A stretch of DNA of 64,000 nt from Demequina sp. Lineage in GTDB: Bacteria > Actinomycetota > Actinomycetes > Actinomycetales > Demequinaceae. The notes under the pieces are model-generated. The model searched no databases. It was not told the DNA's origin and saw only the letters and a list, made by a program, of their open reading frames with translations. The stretch is taken from NCBI RefSeq assembly GCF_016278775.1, contig NZ_JADQBF010000070.1:19123-83122 (forward strand). The letters are read 5' to 3'. Below are positions 9,385 to 18,684 of the stretch, in pieces (the stretch's first letter is position 1; each line of letters begins with the position of its first letter). Made by a program: the position numbers and the translations under genes.

Positions 9385-10572
9385 GTGCGCGCATTGCGCA
9401 AGATGGTCAGCACCCACGCCACCCCTGCGGACCACAAGGTCACCACGGCCGAGCTGTTCTTTGACCTGGTCTACGTCTTTGCGTTCACCCAGGTCACCGC
9501 CTGGATCGCGCACGAGGCATCCCCACTCGGCGCGGCACAAGGGCTGACGCTGCTGACGGTGTTGTGGTGGACCTGGGTGCCCTTTGTCCGCCTGGGCAAT
9601 AGCGTGCGGGCCGATCGCGGCCTCCCGCTCTTGGGTTTCGTCGTGACCATGGGCGCAGTATTTGTCGCCGGGTTTGCAATCAACGGACTGTGGGACGCCG
9701 ACGGCGGCTCCCTACGACCGCTGACCTTCGCGGCGATGTACCTGGTCATTCGCGCGGTCCACGCGAGTATCTCCGCCTATGTGTCACGAGACGATGAGCG
9801 GGCATTGCGACGGATCGCGTGGCTCGCGGCCGCGTGGCTGCCCTCCTCGGCAATGTTGTTTGTGGGCGCGTTCATGCCGCCGGAGACGCGACTGTGGTGG
9901 TGGATCGGCACCATCGCCGCCGACCTCGCCGCGTCCTACGTGCTCGACGCAGTGGGGCGTAGCCCCGCATTGCGCTCAGGAGGCCACGTGGCCGAGCGCT
10001 ACAACCTGATGCTGATCGTTGCGCTCGGCGAGTCTGTGGTCGCCGTCGGTGCGGCCGCCAACCAGGTCGAGTTGGGCGGAACGCTCCTCGCCTTCGCGTT
10101 GGCGGGTATCGCCCTTGCCGTCGGCCTGTGGGGCCCGTACTTCAGGGCAGTGGGGCCAGCGCTCGAGCAGGCCCTCGCCTCCGCGAAGGAGCGCCTCAAG
10201 CCTGCCGTCGTCCGCGACCTGTTCACCTACCTTCACCTGCCGCTGGTCGCGGGAATCATCGTGGCGTCTGCTGGCGTAGAGGACGCCATCAAGGCGCTGG
10301 AGTCCGACGAGCCCAGCGGCGTGGCAGGAACCCTCATCGCCGTCGGCACCGCTGCCTACCTCGCCACCCTCGCCTTGGTGATGCGCCTGGCCGGCGGGCG
10401 GTGGTGGGTACTCGCGGCGGCCGCCCTGTTCGTCGGCACCGCCGTGTGGTGGGCGTCGTCCCTTGCCGTGCTTGCGTTGCTCGCTGTGGTCGCCGTCGTG
10501 CTTGGCGCCGCGACCGTGTTCACACCTGGCCGCTCGGACGACGGCGTGTCCGTTGTGGAGGTTGAAGAGTAG
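9385..10572 (+). CDS. Low temperature requirement protein A (LtrA) family membrane protein
   Basis: A 395-residue polytopic membrane protein of the LtrA family (named from a Listeria cold-growth gene; biochemical role unknown). The family N-terminal motif ELFFDLVYVFAF is at about residues 22-33, followed by roughly 10-12 hydrophobic helices, and the mid-protein RYNLMLIVALGESVVAVG segment is also characteristic. The ORF track begins at TTG 9346, but GTG 9385 is 5-6 bases after a strong GGAAGGAG site and gives the usual short basic N-terminus (VRALRKM). The stop is about 65 bases upstream of the Pr6Pr start on the same strand; they may be co-transcribed. Confidence 0.9.
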   Translation: MRALRKMVSTHATPADHKVTTAELFFDLVYVFAFTQVTAWIAHEASPLGAAQGLTLLTVLWWTWVPFVRLGNSVRADRGLPLLGFVVTMGAVFVAGFAINGLWDADGGSLRPLTFAAMYLVIRAVHASISAYVSRDDERALRRIAWLAAAWLPSSAMLFVGAFMPPETRLWWWIGTIAADLAASYVLDAVGRSPALRSGGHVAERYNLMLIVALGESVVAVGAAANQVELGGTLLAFALAGIALAVGLWGPYFRAVGPALEQALASAKERLKPAVVRDLFTYLHLPLVAGIIVASAGVEDAIKALESDEPSGVAGTLIAVGTAAYLATLALVMRLAGGRWWVLAAAALFVGTAVWWASSLAVLALLAVVAVVLGAATVFTPGRSDDGVSVVEVEE

Positions 10573-10637
10573 GGCCCTTGGCAGACGGAGTAGAGGGTGC
10601 GGAAATCCTGCCCGGTTCCCCTAGAGTTGATCTCGCC

Positions 10638-11396
10638 ATGAGCAGCCAACCTGCCTCCCTCTCCCGCGCCGCGGCCGCGCTGCGTGTCGCGATGTCCCTC
10701 CTCATCGTCGGCGCGTTGATCGCCACGCTCACGGACCGCTCCGGCCTGGTGCCGTCCAACTACGTGGACCTGCTCAGCTACTACACCCTGCAGACCAATG
10801 TGGCTGCGCTCGTGGTGTGGACGGCCGTGACGCTGGCCGCGCGCGGGCTCACGCATCCACCACGGTGGCTGGAGATCGGGCGCGCGTTTGTTGCCGCCAA
10901 CCTGGTGCTGATCGCGGGCGTCTACTGGATCCAGGTGGCTCCGCTGGGGCTTGAGCACGGCCCGCAACTTGTGGCCGTTATGATCGTCTCGCACATCATC
11001 ACTCCTGTGTACGTGGTCCTCGAGCACCTGCTCGTGGGCACCCGCTCGCCGGTTCCCGCAAGACTGCTGCCCTGGTTAGTGGCCTACCCCGCGCTGTGGT
11101 CTTGCGTCGCGGTGGCGCGCGTATGGTCGGGGGGCTGGGTGCCGTACGAGTACCTGGAACCGGCTCGCGGCTTCAGCGCCGTCGCCTTGACCGTAGCGGT
11201 GCAGGGTGTGGCGCTCACCGGGCTCACGTGGGCCGCCATGCGGGCACGCCGGTGGCGACGAATTGCGGACCCTGCCTACTCGGAGGACACCTCGCCCACG
11301 TCGATCGACTCCTTGCGCAACGACGCCTCCCAGCGGCCCTTCTCCCTAGCGGCCAGCACGGACATCACACCCCAGAGCCCCAGGTCGTCGATGTAG
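10638..11396 (+). CDS. Pr6Pr family membrane protein
   Basis: A 252-residue membrane protein with about six hydrophobic helices, resembling the Pr6Pr (FAR-17a/AIG1-related) family of actinobacterial membrane proteins of unknown activity. The motif SYYTLQTNVAALVVW after helix 1 and SHIITPVYVVLEH in the middle are typical. ATG 10638 is chosen over 10578 because it gives a normal start before the first helix. The last 40 or so residues after the final helix (IADPAYSEDTS...) are encoded antisense to the DUF1232 gene, which overlaps this gene tail-to-tail by 121 bases, so the tail is probably a disordered cytosolic extension. Confidence 0.8.
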   Translation: MSSQPASLSRAAAALRVAMSLLIVGALIATLTDRSGLVPSNYVDLLSYYTLQTNVAALVVWTAVTLAARGLTHPPRWLEIGRAFVAANLVLIAGVYWIQVAPLGLEHGPQLVAVMIVSHIITPVYVVLEHLLVGTRSPVPARLLPWLVAYPALWSCVAVARVWSGGWVPYEYLEPARGFSAVALTVAVQGVALTGLTWAAMRARRWRRIADPAYSEDTSPTSIDSLRNDASQRPFSLAASTDITPQSPRSSM

Positions 11397-11542
11397 CCGA
11401 TGAACGGCAGAAACAGTTCGGGAACCACGTCTATGGGTGAGATCACGTAGACAAGGGTTCCGATCGCGGCAAACCACGAGAGCGGCGACAGCTTCCAGTT
11501 GCCCTTCAGGATCGCCTTGAAGAACTTCATCCACATGCGCAT
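11276..11542 (-). CDS. DUF1232/YkvA family small membrane protein
   Basis: An 88-residue protein with the DUF1232 signature (YVISPIDVVPELFLPFIGYIDDLGL) and one or two hydrophobic helices. Proteins of this family are small membrane proteins of unknown role. Codon usage and the conserved SPIDxxPE motif show it is real even though its last 121 bases lie antisense to the end of the Pr6Pr gene. The ATG at 11542 follows a GAGGAT site (rc of atcctctc). No partner is evident. Confidence 0.87.
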   Translation of the reverse strand: MRMWMKFFKAILKGNWKLSPLSWFAAIGTLVYVISPIDVVPELFLPFIGYIDDLGLWGVMSVLAAREKGRWEASLRKESIDVGEVSSE

Positions 11543-11597
11543 CGGGAGATCCTCTCATTCAATTCAGAATAGGAGAAGCGTATGTCCGCAGTGCGGG

Positions 11598-13001
11598 CTA
11601 CGCCGAGTCCGCAACATCCTCCGCAGGAAGTTCCGCCTCGGCCATGGCGACTGGATCAAGCCAGAGGCCATCAACGACGTCCTGCAGCCTCTGCTCTCCC
11701 GTTCCGGCTTCCACGTAGTACTCGCCTTGGTGTCTCCACCCAAGCACGTCGAAGATGTCGACCACAATGAGGTCGAAGCGTCCGTCCGGCTCTGCGGGTC
11801 GCAGTTCGACCGTGGCGTATCGCGCGCCTCGCATTGAGAGACGGCCTCCTTTGGCACCGTCGGCCCAGAAGTACTCGTCTGGGAGTTCCGCATCGAGGAT
11901 GGCCTGTTCGACGCCGCTCACGTAGGGGTCGTCCTCAGCAGGATCGACGCGGGTCACCAGGTAGGAAGCGTCATCTGGGGTTTCGCCCGAGCCCCGGTAG
12001 TACGCCGGCACTGCATGGGGCAAGTCCGCATCATCGATGCGGATGCCGCGTTCCGCCGCCTCCTCCATATCGGATTCGGTGGACCATCCTTCGAACACGG
12101 GGAACCGCACGCCGTGGCCATCCCTGATCACCGCGCCCTCCCATGGAGAGGTCCGCTCCACGACCGGCAAGCCCTTCCACCCGCCCTCGACGTATATGCC
12201 CACGCGCGCATGGCCGTTGAAATTGAGGCCCGAGATGCCCGGACGACCGTCCATGCGGTAGCCGATGCTGATGGTGTAGCGCGTGGAGACTCTCTCCCAT
12301 GCTTGCTCGCCTGTGGACCTCGCAACCGGGCGAGCGTAGGTGGCACGGAAGGTGTAACTCGGACCAGGGAACGCCCCCGTCTCGTAGTCGACCCGAGTAA
12401 GGGACAACTCGCGGATGCGTGCGCGAGGCTCGTCCTCGCTATAGGGGGCGGGCTGATATCCCGCCGTCTGACGCCATTCGAGTCGATCATCGTCGACCAA
12501 CACAAAGTCGCCCCGGTCGGCTCCCGCCGCGAAGTAGTCACGGAACGGTTCCACCTGGAGAAGATGGCCGTCCGCAAGATCCCAGAATGCCTCCTGTGCC
12601 GCAGGGGAATCGTCAAAGACCAGCGGCGAGTCGATGACCACCGAGACGAGGAAGTCGAGGGCGGCGCGTGCATGGACCTTGAGCGCATCCTCTCGGAGCG
12701 ACTCACGGGCCGACGTGGAAACGATCGCATCTTCTAGATCGATGACCAACCAGGGGTCGCTCGCCGACATGTGTGCGTAGGTCCCGTATTGATCGCTCCC
12801 CGTGCCAGAGACGCCGACGCCGTAGTAGGCGCCGAGGTCCAGCGGCTCCGTGGGTTGAAGCAGCGGTGTGTGCTCCCGTGGAGGGGCATTGCGGGCCTGA
12901 GAAGGAGCGGGCTCGTCGACGTCCGCGCCCGAACATGCCGCAGCACACGCCACCACCGTGATCAAGGCCGTCACTCGCATCAAAGATGTCATGACCAGCA
13001 C
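11598..13001 (-). CDS. Lipoprotein of unrecognised family
   Basis: A predicted cell-surface lipoprotein of about 460 residues. The N-terminus has a short hydrophobic signal ending in a lipobox (VVACAAAC-S) with the lipidated Cys near residue 23. I do not recognise the mature domain, which is rich in Asp, Glu, Tyr and Trp, with no membrane segment after the signal. It may bear on envelope function, but nothing more can be said. The track start is a GTG; internal ATGs four and eight codons later (MTSLMRV...) are equally possible, since no strong ribosome site is seen. It ends 55 bases before the DUF1232 start on the same strand and starts 63 bases after the carbonic anhydrase stop. Confidence 0.72.
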   Translation of the reverse strand: MLVMTSLMRVTALITVVACAAACSGADVDEPAPSQARNAPPREHTPLLQPTEPLDLGAYYGVGVSGTGSDQYGTYAHMSASDPWLVIDLEDAIVSTSARESLREDALKVHARAALDFLVSVVIDSPLVFDDSPAAQEAFWDLADGHLLQVEPFRDYFAAGADRGDFVLVDDDRLEWRQTAGYQPAPYSEDEPRARIRELSLTRVDYETGAFPGPSYTFRATYARPVARSTGEQAWERVSTRYTISIGYRMDGRPGISGLNFNGHARVGIYVEGGWKGLPVVERTSPWEGAVIRDGHGVRFPVFEGWSTESDMEEAAERGIRIDDADLPHAVPAYYRGSGETPDDASYLVTRVDPAEDDPYVSGVEQAILDAELPDEYFWADGAKGGRLSMRGARYATVELRPAEPDGRFDLIVVDIFDVLGWRHQGEYYVEAGTGEQRLQDVVDGLWLDPVAMAEAELPAEDVADSA

Positions 13002-13064
13002 TCAAGCAGGAAAGGACCGGCCCTCGTCGAGTGCGAGCCGATTTCTGTGGATAACCTCGAGGAG

Positions 13065-13553
13065 CTACACGACCTCGCGCAAGTGGCCGGAGTGCACGTC
13101 GAACACAAAGCCTCGTACCTGGCTCGTGTCCACCAGGAAGGGGCACCGCTGCAGGCGGGCCATCGACTGACGCAGGTCCGCGTCAAGGTCCTTGAAAGAC
13201 TCGGGGCTCCAGGTGGGCTTGAGCCCCGTCTCGTCGAGCAACTCGTTGCGCAGCTCGTCGTCCGTGAAGGTGAGCGCGCCGCAGTCGGTGTGGTGAATGA
13301 GGATGATCTCGCGCGTGCCCAGCTTGCGCTGCGAGATGGTGAGCGACCGGATCACATCGTCTGTGACCACGCCGCCAGCGTTCCTGATCACGTGGGCGTC
13401 GCCGATGTCCAGGCCCAGCATCGCGAACGTGTCGAGCCTGGAGTCCATGCACGCCACCACGGCAAGCTGTCGCTGCGGAGCGAGAGGACGGTCGGGGATG
13501 TACTCGGCGGCGTACGCCGTGTTGTGCTCAAGGAGCTCGTCGGTGATACCCAT
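13065..13553 (-). CDS. Beta-class carbonic anhydrase
   Basis: A 162-residue beta-carbonic anhydrase that interconverts CO2 and bicarbonate in the cytosol. Zinc ligands are visible as Cys35 in CMDSR, His88 and Cys91 in HHTDCG, and the catalytic Asp37-Arg39 dyad is intact. The length matches the short mycobacterial (Rv1284-like) type. The track ORF begins at 13613, but the internal ATG at 13553 (MGITDELLEHN) is the family start; I see no clear ribosome site, so initiation may be leaderless. It is divergent from the SDR at 13628. Confidence 0.9.
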   Translation of the reverse strand: MGITDELLEHNTAYAAEYIPDRPLAPQRQLAVVACMDSRLDTFAMLGLDIGDAHVIRNAGGVVTDDVIRSLTISQRKLGTREIILIHHTDCGALTFTDDELRNELLDETGLKPTWSPESFKDLDADLRQSMARLQRCPFLVDTSQVRGFVFDVHSGHLREVV

Positions 13554-13627
13554 GGGCCATACGGTAACCCGTGGGTGTCGGAATATGGTGGTGCCGGGCA
13601 CACGTTGCCACACTCAAGGAGGCCACC

Positions 13628-14410
13628 ATGGCACGCATCTTCATCACCGGCTCCACCCGCGGCATCGGAGCGGAGACCGCCAGGCAACTGATCGACCTTG
13701 GTCACGAGGTGGTGGTCCACGCCCGCAACACCGACCGCGAGCAGGAAGCTCTGTCTCGATTCCCTGACGCCCACGGCATCGTGGTCGGCGAGCTGGATAG
13801 CCTTGCCTCCACCACCGCCCTGGCGACCCAGGCGAGCGCGCTCGGCCCGTACGACGTGATCATCCACAACGCGGGCGTCGGCGGGGGCGTCCCCGCGAGG
13901 GCCCTAACGGACGACAGATTCGAACGCATCTTCCACACCAACGTGATCGCTCCCTACATGCTGACGGCGCTCATGGAGCTGCCGCACCGCATCGTCTACC
14001 TCACCTCGGGACTCGAAGCCAACGGCACGTGGATCCCTACGGACCTGCAGTGGAACGACCGCACGTGGGACGGCATGCAGGCATACGCGGACTCCAAACT
14101 GCACGACCTGATGCTGGCCCTAGAGGTCGCGACGCGCTACCCCGACGTGATTTCGAACGCCGTCGACCCTGGCTGGATCAAGACGGACATGGGTGGTCCC
14201 CAAGCCCCGGACCCCGTGGGACTGGGCGCGGAGACCCAGGTGTGGCTCGCGACGTCGGGCGCCGCGGAGGCCACCGCGTCCGGCCGCTACGTCAAGCGCC
14301 GTGAAGAACTTGCGCCCAACCCCATCGCGCTCGACTCGCCATCCCGCACCGCGCTGATCGACGAACTCGAGCGGCTGTCCGGTGTGACCCTTCCCTCGCG
14401 CGAGCAGTAG
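13628..14410 (+). CDS. Short-chain dehydrogenase/reductase (SDR)
   Basis: A 260-residue NAD(P)-dependent short-chain dehydrogenase. The cofactor motif TGSTRGIG is at residues 7-14, the NAG motif at about residue 80, and the catalytic YADSK (Tyr-x3-Lys) near residue 156. The substrate is not identifiable. ATG 13628 has AAGGAGG upstream, so the track start at 13571 is too early. A stem-loop follows the stop and separates it from the convergent sugar-permease gene. Confidence 0.9.
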   Translation: MARIFITGSTRGIGAETARQLIDLGHEVVVHARNTDREQEALSRFPDAHGIVVGELDSLASTTALATQASALGPYDVIIHNAGVGGGVPARALTDDRFERIFHTNVIAPYMLTALMELPHRIVYLTSGLEANGTWIPTDLQWNDRTWDGMQAYADSKLHDLMLALEVATRYPDVISNAVDPGWIKTDMGGPQAPDPVGLGAETQVWLATSGAAEATASGRYVKRREELAPNPIALDSPSRTALIDELERLSGVTLPSREQ

Positions 14411-14421
14411 CCCAGACGTGA

Positions 14422-14468
14422 CGATGCCCCACCGAACCGCACGCTAGAAACGGTCCTGCGGGGCATCG
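14422..14468. terminator. Shared stem-loop between convergent SDR and mmsB-like genes
   Basis: A 9-bp perfect stem, CGATGCCCC (14422-14430) with GGGGCATCG (14460-14468), has an additional ACCG/CGGT pairing inside. It sits between two converging genes and could end transcription from both sides. No long U-tract is present. Confidence 0.5.
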
Positions 14469-14515
14469 CCCCCTGGCTCACCACGGGAGAGGTGTGCCAG
14501 GTCGGAGGGGTCCTG

Positions 14516-15694
14516 CTATTTGGTACCTGCGCGACGCTTGTTGTACACGTCGAATGCCACGGCGAGCAGCAGCACCAGGCCCTTGACCATCTGCTGCTCG
14601 GGAAGTCCGAGGCCCATCAGCGACATGCCGTTGGACAGCACGGCCATGATGAGACCACCAACCATGGCTCCCGTCACTCGCCCCACACCACCGGTCACGG
14701 CGGCGCCACCAATGAACGATGCCGCAATCGCGTCGAGCTCGAAGAGGTTACCTGCGCCGGGTTGCGCCGAGTTGGTGCGGGCCGAGTACAGCACGCCCGC
14801 GACACCGGCCAGGAAGCCCATGTTGAGCAGGATGCCGAAGTTGACCCACTTGACCTTGACGCCTGACAGCGTCGCCGCGGTGAGGTTGCCGCCGATCGCG
14901 TAGACGTGGCGGCCAAATACGGTGCGCGTCGTGATGATGGTGTACGCCATGATCAGCACGCCCAGGATGATGAGCACGTAGGGCAGGCCACGGTCTTGCG
15001 CGAGTTGCCAGGCGAACGCCATCACCACGACGCCTACGACCACGATCTTGAGAATGAACAGGATGATCGACTCGACGCTCTGGTTGTACGCGATACGCGC
15101 CTGACGACTGCGCCAGGTGCCCACGGCGTAACCCACGACTGCGAAGGCAAAGATCAGCACCGTGAAGAGGTCGTACCCGTCGCCGCCAAGCCATCCGTTC
15201 GCGAAGCCGTTGCCGATTTCTTGATACTGCTTGGGGAACGGCGAAAGTGAGATGGATCCGAGCACGTACCAGGTGGCACCGCGGAACAGCAGCATGCCTG
15301 CCAGCGTCGTGATGAACGCGGGGATTCCGACGAAGGCCACCCAGAACCCTTGCCACGCTCCTGCCGCGATGCCCACGCCGATGGCGGCGAGCACTCCCAC
15401 CCACCACGGCATGCCTTCCTTGATCACCAGGATGCCGGAGACGGCGCCAGCGAATGCGGCGACGGAGCCTACCGACAGGTCGATGTGCCCGCCGATGATG
15501 ACGATCACCATGCCGATGGCGAGCACCAGGATGTACGAGTACTGGAGCACGATGTTCGTCAGGTTGCCAGGGCTCAGCAGCGTGCCGTCTGTCAACTGCG
15601 TGAACAGCAGCACGATCGCGACGAAGGCGATGAAGATGCCGCTCTGGCGCAGGTTGCGCAGGATGAGGTCTCTGTAGTGGTGCGTGCCGGTCAT
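14516..15694 (-). CDS. mmsB: Sugar ABC transporter permease, MmsB/GguB type
   Basis: A 392-residue inner-membrane permease of the multiple-monosaccharide (ChvE-GguA-GguB) importer, a BPD_transp_2-type protein with about 10-11 hydrophobic helices. It carries [15 protein letters not shown], the conserved segment of ribose/arabinose-type permeases, at about residues 68-82. It forms the channel for sugars handed over by the binding protein at 17370. ATG 15694 overlaps the stop of the ATPase gene by 4 bases (ATGA), showing translational coupling. The operon sits beside araBDA and shares its operator type, so L-arabinose is the probable main substrate; related systems also move xylose, galactose and glucose. 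Confidence 0.93.
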   Translation of the reverse strand: MTGTHHYRDLILRNLRQSGIFIAFVAIVLLFTQLTDGTLLSPGNLTNIVLQYSYILVLAIGMVIVIIGGHIDLSVGSVAAFAGAVSGILVIKEGMPWWVGVLAAIGVGIAAGAWQGFWVAFVGIPAFITTLAGMLLFRGATWYVLGSISLSPFPKQYQEIGNGFANGWLGGDGYDLFTVLIFAFAVVGYAVGTWRSRQARIAYNQSVESIILFILKIVVVGVVVMAFAWQLAQDRGLPYVLIILGVLIMAYTIITTRTVFGRHVYAIGGNLTAATLSGVKVKWVNFGILLNMGFLAGVAGVLYSARTNSAQPGAGNLFELDAIAASFIGGAAVTGGVGRVTGAMVGGLIMAVLSNGMSLMGLGLPEQQMVKGLVLLLAVAFDVYNKRRAGTK

Positions 15695-17262
15695 GACTGC
15701 GCCTGTTCCATTTCCTCGGCGCCTCCATTGGCGGCCGAACGTTCTTGGGTCATCAATTTCATCAAGCCCTCTTGAGTTGCGTCGGCGACATCGACGACGC
15801 CGGTGATCCTGCCGAAGGCGAGCGCGTAGATCCGGTCGCACGTGCCCAGCAGTTCTGGCAGTTCCGAAGAGATCACGAGGACGGCCTTGCCCTCCGCCGC
15901 GAGCCGATTGACGATCGTGAAAATCTCGTACTTGGCGCCCACGTCGATGCCCCGAGTGGGCTCGTCGAGGATGACCACGTCAGCGTCGGTGTAGATCCAC
16001 TTGGACAACACGACCTTCTGCTGGTTTCCTCCGGACAGGTTGTTGACCGTCTGCATGACCGTAGGGGTCTTGATGTTCATCGACTGGCGATATTCCTCGG
16101 CGACCTTGAGCTCTTCATTCCCGTTGACCCAGCCGTTGCGGGTCAGCTTGAAGAGTGCGGCAGCCGAGATGTTGCGGCGCACGTTGTCGATGAGGTTGAG
16201 GCCATACTTCTTGCGGTCCTCCGTGACGTAGGCGATGCCCGCGCTGATCGCGTCGGACACGGTGCGCAGGTGCAACTCCTTGCCGTCTTTGAGGATGGTG
16301 CCGGAGTGAGCCCGCCCATAGGAACGGCCAAAGAGGCTCATCGCAAGTTCGGTGCGACCGGCGCCCATGAGGCCAGCCAGTCCGACCACTTCTCCTGCGC
16401 GTATGAAGAACGAGGCATCCTCGATGATGACGCGGTCCTGCTGAGTCGGGTGGTACACGGTCCAGTCCTTGACGCGGAACACCTCTTCTCCGATGTGAGG
16501 CTCGTGCGCCGGGTAGCGGTGTTCAAGGTCCCGACCCACCATGCCGCGAATCATGCGGTCTTGGTCAACGTCGGCCTCAGACATATCCAACTGTTCGATG
16601 GTCTTGCCGTCGCGAATAACCGTGGTGGTGTCGGCGACGGACTCGATCTCGTTGAGCTTGTGCGAAATCATGATCGACGTGATGCCGCGCTTCTTGAGGG
16701 AGCGCAGCAGGTCGAGAAGGTGAGCGGAGTCGACGTCGTTGAGCGCTGCGGTGGGCTCGTCAAGGATGAGGAGCTTCACCTCCTTCGAGAGCGCCTTGGC
16801 GATCTCGATGAGCTGCTGCTTGCCGACGCCGAGCTGACTGACGGGAGTCAAGGGGTTCTCGTGCAAGCCCACCTGGTTCATGAGGTCGGTGGCCTCATGA
16901 TTCGCACGGTTCCAGTTGATGAGCCCTGTGCGTCCGCGGCGTTCGTTGCCGAGGAAGATGTTCTCGGCCACCGTGAGGTGGGGAACAAGGGCAAGCTCTT
17001 GGTGAATGATGACGATGCCGGCGCGCTCTGACTCGTTGATCGAGTGGAAGCGCGCCACTTCGCCTTCGAAGACGATGTCTCCGTCGTACGTGCCGTAGGG
17101 GTAGACGCCCGACAGCACCTTCATGAGCGTGGACTTCCCTGCACCGTTCTCCCCGCAGATGGCGTGAATCTCGCCTTCCTCGACGGTCAGGGTCACGTCT
17201 TCCAGCGCCTTGACGCCGGGAAACTCCTTGGTGATGCCTTGCATCTGAAGGATGGTGGACAC
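15691..17262 (-). CDS. mmsA: Sugar ABC transporter ATPase, MmsA/GguA type (two ATPase domains)
   Basis: A 523-residue double ATPase that powers monosaccharide uptake at the inner face of the membrane. The first domain has Walker [10 protein letters not shown] (residues 37-45), a LGVGKQQ signature and Walker [12 protein letters not shown]. The second has a degenerate P-loop (GLMGAGRTE), the signature LSGGNQQKV and [12 protein letters not shown]. This pattern (one canonical, one degenerate site) is standard for the RbsA/AraG/GguA class. GTG 17262 is chosen over the ORF-track start because GGAGGTAG lies 5 bases upstream. It follows the binding-protein gene after a hairpin-containing gap and overlaps the permease by 4 bases. 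Confidence 0.94.
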   Translation of the reverse strand: MSTILQMQGITKEFPGVKALEDVTLTVEEGEIHAICGENGAGKSTLMKVLSGVYPYGTYDGDIVFEGEVARFHSINESERAGIVIIHQELALVPHLTVAENIFLGNERRGRTGLINWNRANHEATDLMNQVGLHENPLTPVSQLGVGKQQLIEIAKALSKEVKLLILDEPTAALNDVDSAHLLDLLRSLKKRGITSIMISHKLNEIESVADTTTVIRDGKTIEQLDMSEADVDQDRMIRGMVGRDLEHRYPAHEPHIGEEVFRVKDWTVYHPTQQDRVIIEDASFFIRAGEVVGLAGLMGAGRTELAMSLFGRSYGRAHSGTILKDGKELHLRTVSDAISAGIAYVTEDRKKYGLNLIDNVRRNISAAALFKLTRNGWVNGNEELKVAEEYRQSMNIKTPTVMQTVNNLSGGNQQKVVLSKWIYTDADVVILDEPTRGIDVGAKYEIFTIVNRLAAEGKAVLVISSELPELLGTCDRIYALAFGRITGVVDVADATQEGLMKLMTQERSAANGGAEEMEQAQS

Positions 17263-17313
17263 GCGCCTACCTCCGTTGGTGGCTTCGTGGGGGGGGTGGG
17301 GGCCGACTCCCAC

Positions 17314-17344
17314 GTGGTGCCGGGCGGGTTGCGCCCGGCACCAC
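17314..17344 (-). other. Intercistronic hairpin after the binding-protein gene
   Basis: A perfect 13-bp GC-rich stem, GTGGTGCCGGGCG (17314-17326) with its complement (17332-17344), has a 5-base loop. It lies 26 bases after the stop of the chvE-like gene and about 50 bases before the ATPase start, on the minus-strand transcript. No U-tract follows, so it is more likely an mRNA-stabilising or partial-termination element that keeps the binding protein more abundant than the membrane parts. Confidence 0.6.
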
Positions 17345-17369
17345 GATGGGTTCGGCAGGGAGTGACTAC

Positions 17370-18530
17370 TTACTCGGCGACGCCGGAAGCGACCTCTTCG
17401 GCCGACCAGTATCCGGAGTCAACCAGCAGCGACTGGATGTTGTCTGCGTAGACAATGTCCGACTCGAGCAGGTACGAGGGAACGATCTTGACGCCGTTCT
17501 CGTAGGTCTCGGTGTCGTTCGCCGTGGGCTCTCCACCGGTGAGGAACTCCTCGGTGGCGGTGACTGCCTGAGCAGCCAGCTTGCGCGTGTCCTTGAAGAT
17601 GGTCGCGAACTGCACGTCATCTGCAATGAGCTTCACGGAGGCGATCTCAGCGTCCTGGCCGGTGACAACGGGGAAGCCGTCGGCAACGGTGGCAGGGTAG
17701 CCAGCGTTCTGCAGCGCGGTGATGATGCCGCGCGACAGGCCGTCGTAGGGCGACAGCACGCCGTCGACCTGGAGGTCGCCGGAGTAGTTGGCCGTCAACA
17801 GGTCCTCCATGCGACGCTGGGCAGTTTCCTGCTGCCAGCGAAGAATGGCCGCCTGCTCGATGTCGAGCTGACCGGACGGGACCACGAGGGTTCCGTCGTC
17901 GAGGTAGGGCTGAAGGACATCCATCGCGCCGTTGAAGAAGAAGAACGCGTTGTTGTCATCGAGCGAACCCGCGAACAACTCGACGTTGAACGGGCCGGTG
18001 GCGTCGCCCTCGGAACCGTCCTGGTTGAGGATGCCCAGGCCGACGAGCAGCGAAGTAGCCTGCTGGACGCCCACCTGGAAGTTGTCGAACGTCACGTAGA
18101 AGTCAACGTTGGCGCTCTCGCGGATCAGGCGGTCATACGCGATGACCTTGATTCCCTTGTCAGCGGCGTTCTGCAACTGAGCGGACAGCGCGGTGCCATC
18201 GATGGCGGCGATGATCAGCACGTCTGCGCCGTTCGTGATCATCTGGTCGATCTGCTGGGTCTGGGTCGGGATGTCGTCGTTGGCGAACTGCAGGTCAACC
18301 TCGTAGCCGAGTTCCTGAAGTCCGCTCTCAACGGCAGCGCCGTCCGCGATCCAGCGCTCGGACGTCTGCGTGGGCATTGCCACGCCAATCCGGACGTCTT
18401 CTGCAACGGGGGCCGACGTGTCGTCGGTGGCGTCACTTGTTGTGGTACCGGCACCTTCACCGGAGCAAGCTGCAAGTCCTAGAGCTAGGACTGTTGCAGC
18501 CGCGGCACCCATAAGCCGCTTGGCGTTCAT
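17370..18530 (-). CDS. chvE: Sugar-binding lipoprotein, ChvE/MmsE type
   Basis: A 386-residue substrate-binding lipoprotein of the ribose/ChvE class (periplasmic-binding-protein type 1 fold), tethered outside the membrane. The signal peptide ends in the lipobox LGLAAC with Cys22, then a Thr/Ser/Asp-rich linker, then the binding domain starting at [15 protein letters not shown], which is diagnostic for the multiple-monosaccharide ChvE family. A very strong AGGAGGAG ribosome site precedes the ATG at 18530. It is the first gene of the importer operon, with a promoter and an AraR-type operator directly upstream. L-arabinose is the inferred main ligand. Confidence 0.93.
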   Translation of the reverse strand: MNAKRLMGAAAATVLALGLAACSGEGAGTTTSDATDDTSAPVAEDVRIGVAMPTQTSERWIADGAAVESGLQELGYEVDLQFANDDIPTQTQQIDQMITNGADVLIIAAIDGTALSAQLQNAADKGIKVIAYDRLIRESANVDFYVTFDNFQVGVQQATSLLVGLGILNQDGSEGDATGPFNVELFAGSLDDNNAFFFFNGAMDVLQPYLDDGTLVVPSGQLDIEQAAILRWQQETAQRRMEDLLTANYSGDLQVDGVLSPYDGLSRGIITALQNAGYPATVADGFPVVTGQDAEIASVKLIADDVQFATIFKDTRKLAAQAVTATEEFLTGGEPTANDTETYENGVKIVPSYLLESDIVYADNIQSLLVDSGYWSAEEVASGVAE

Positions 18531-18578
18531 ATCTCCTCCTCGAGATAGCCCGCCCCTGTCAGGAGCGGTCGTACAGTC

Positions 18579-18608
18579 AGTATGTTCACGTTAACATTTC
18601 GATGTCAA
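18579..18608 (-). promoter_or_regulatory. Promoter with AraR-type operator for the sugar importer
   Basis: On the minus strand a perfect TTGACA (-35, 18603-18608) is 18 bases from CATACT (-10, 18579-18584). Lying in the spacer and overlapping the -10 is the near-palindrome ATGTTCACGTTAACAT (18582-18597), matching two other copies near araB and araR. A bound LacI-type repressor here would block RNA polymerase. Further upstream is a 12-bp palindrome CGAACCGGTTCG (18639-18650) of unknown meaning. Confidence 0.75.
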
Positions 18609-18684
18609 ACCACAATTGGTCACGATCCGGTTACAACACGAACCGGTTCGAACTTCGACGCGGTTTCGACACCAAAACGTGATC

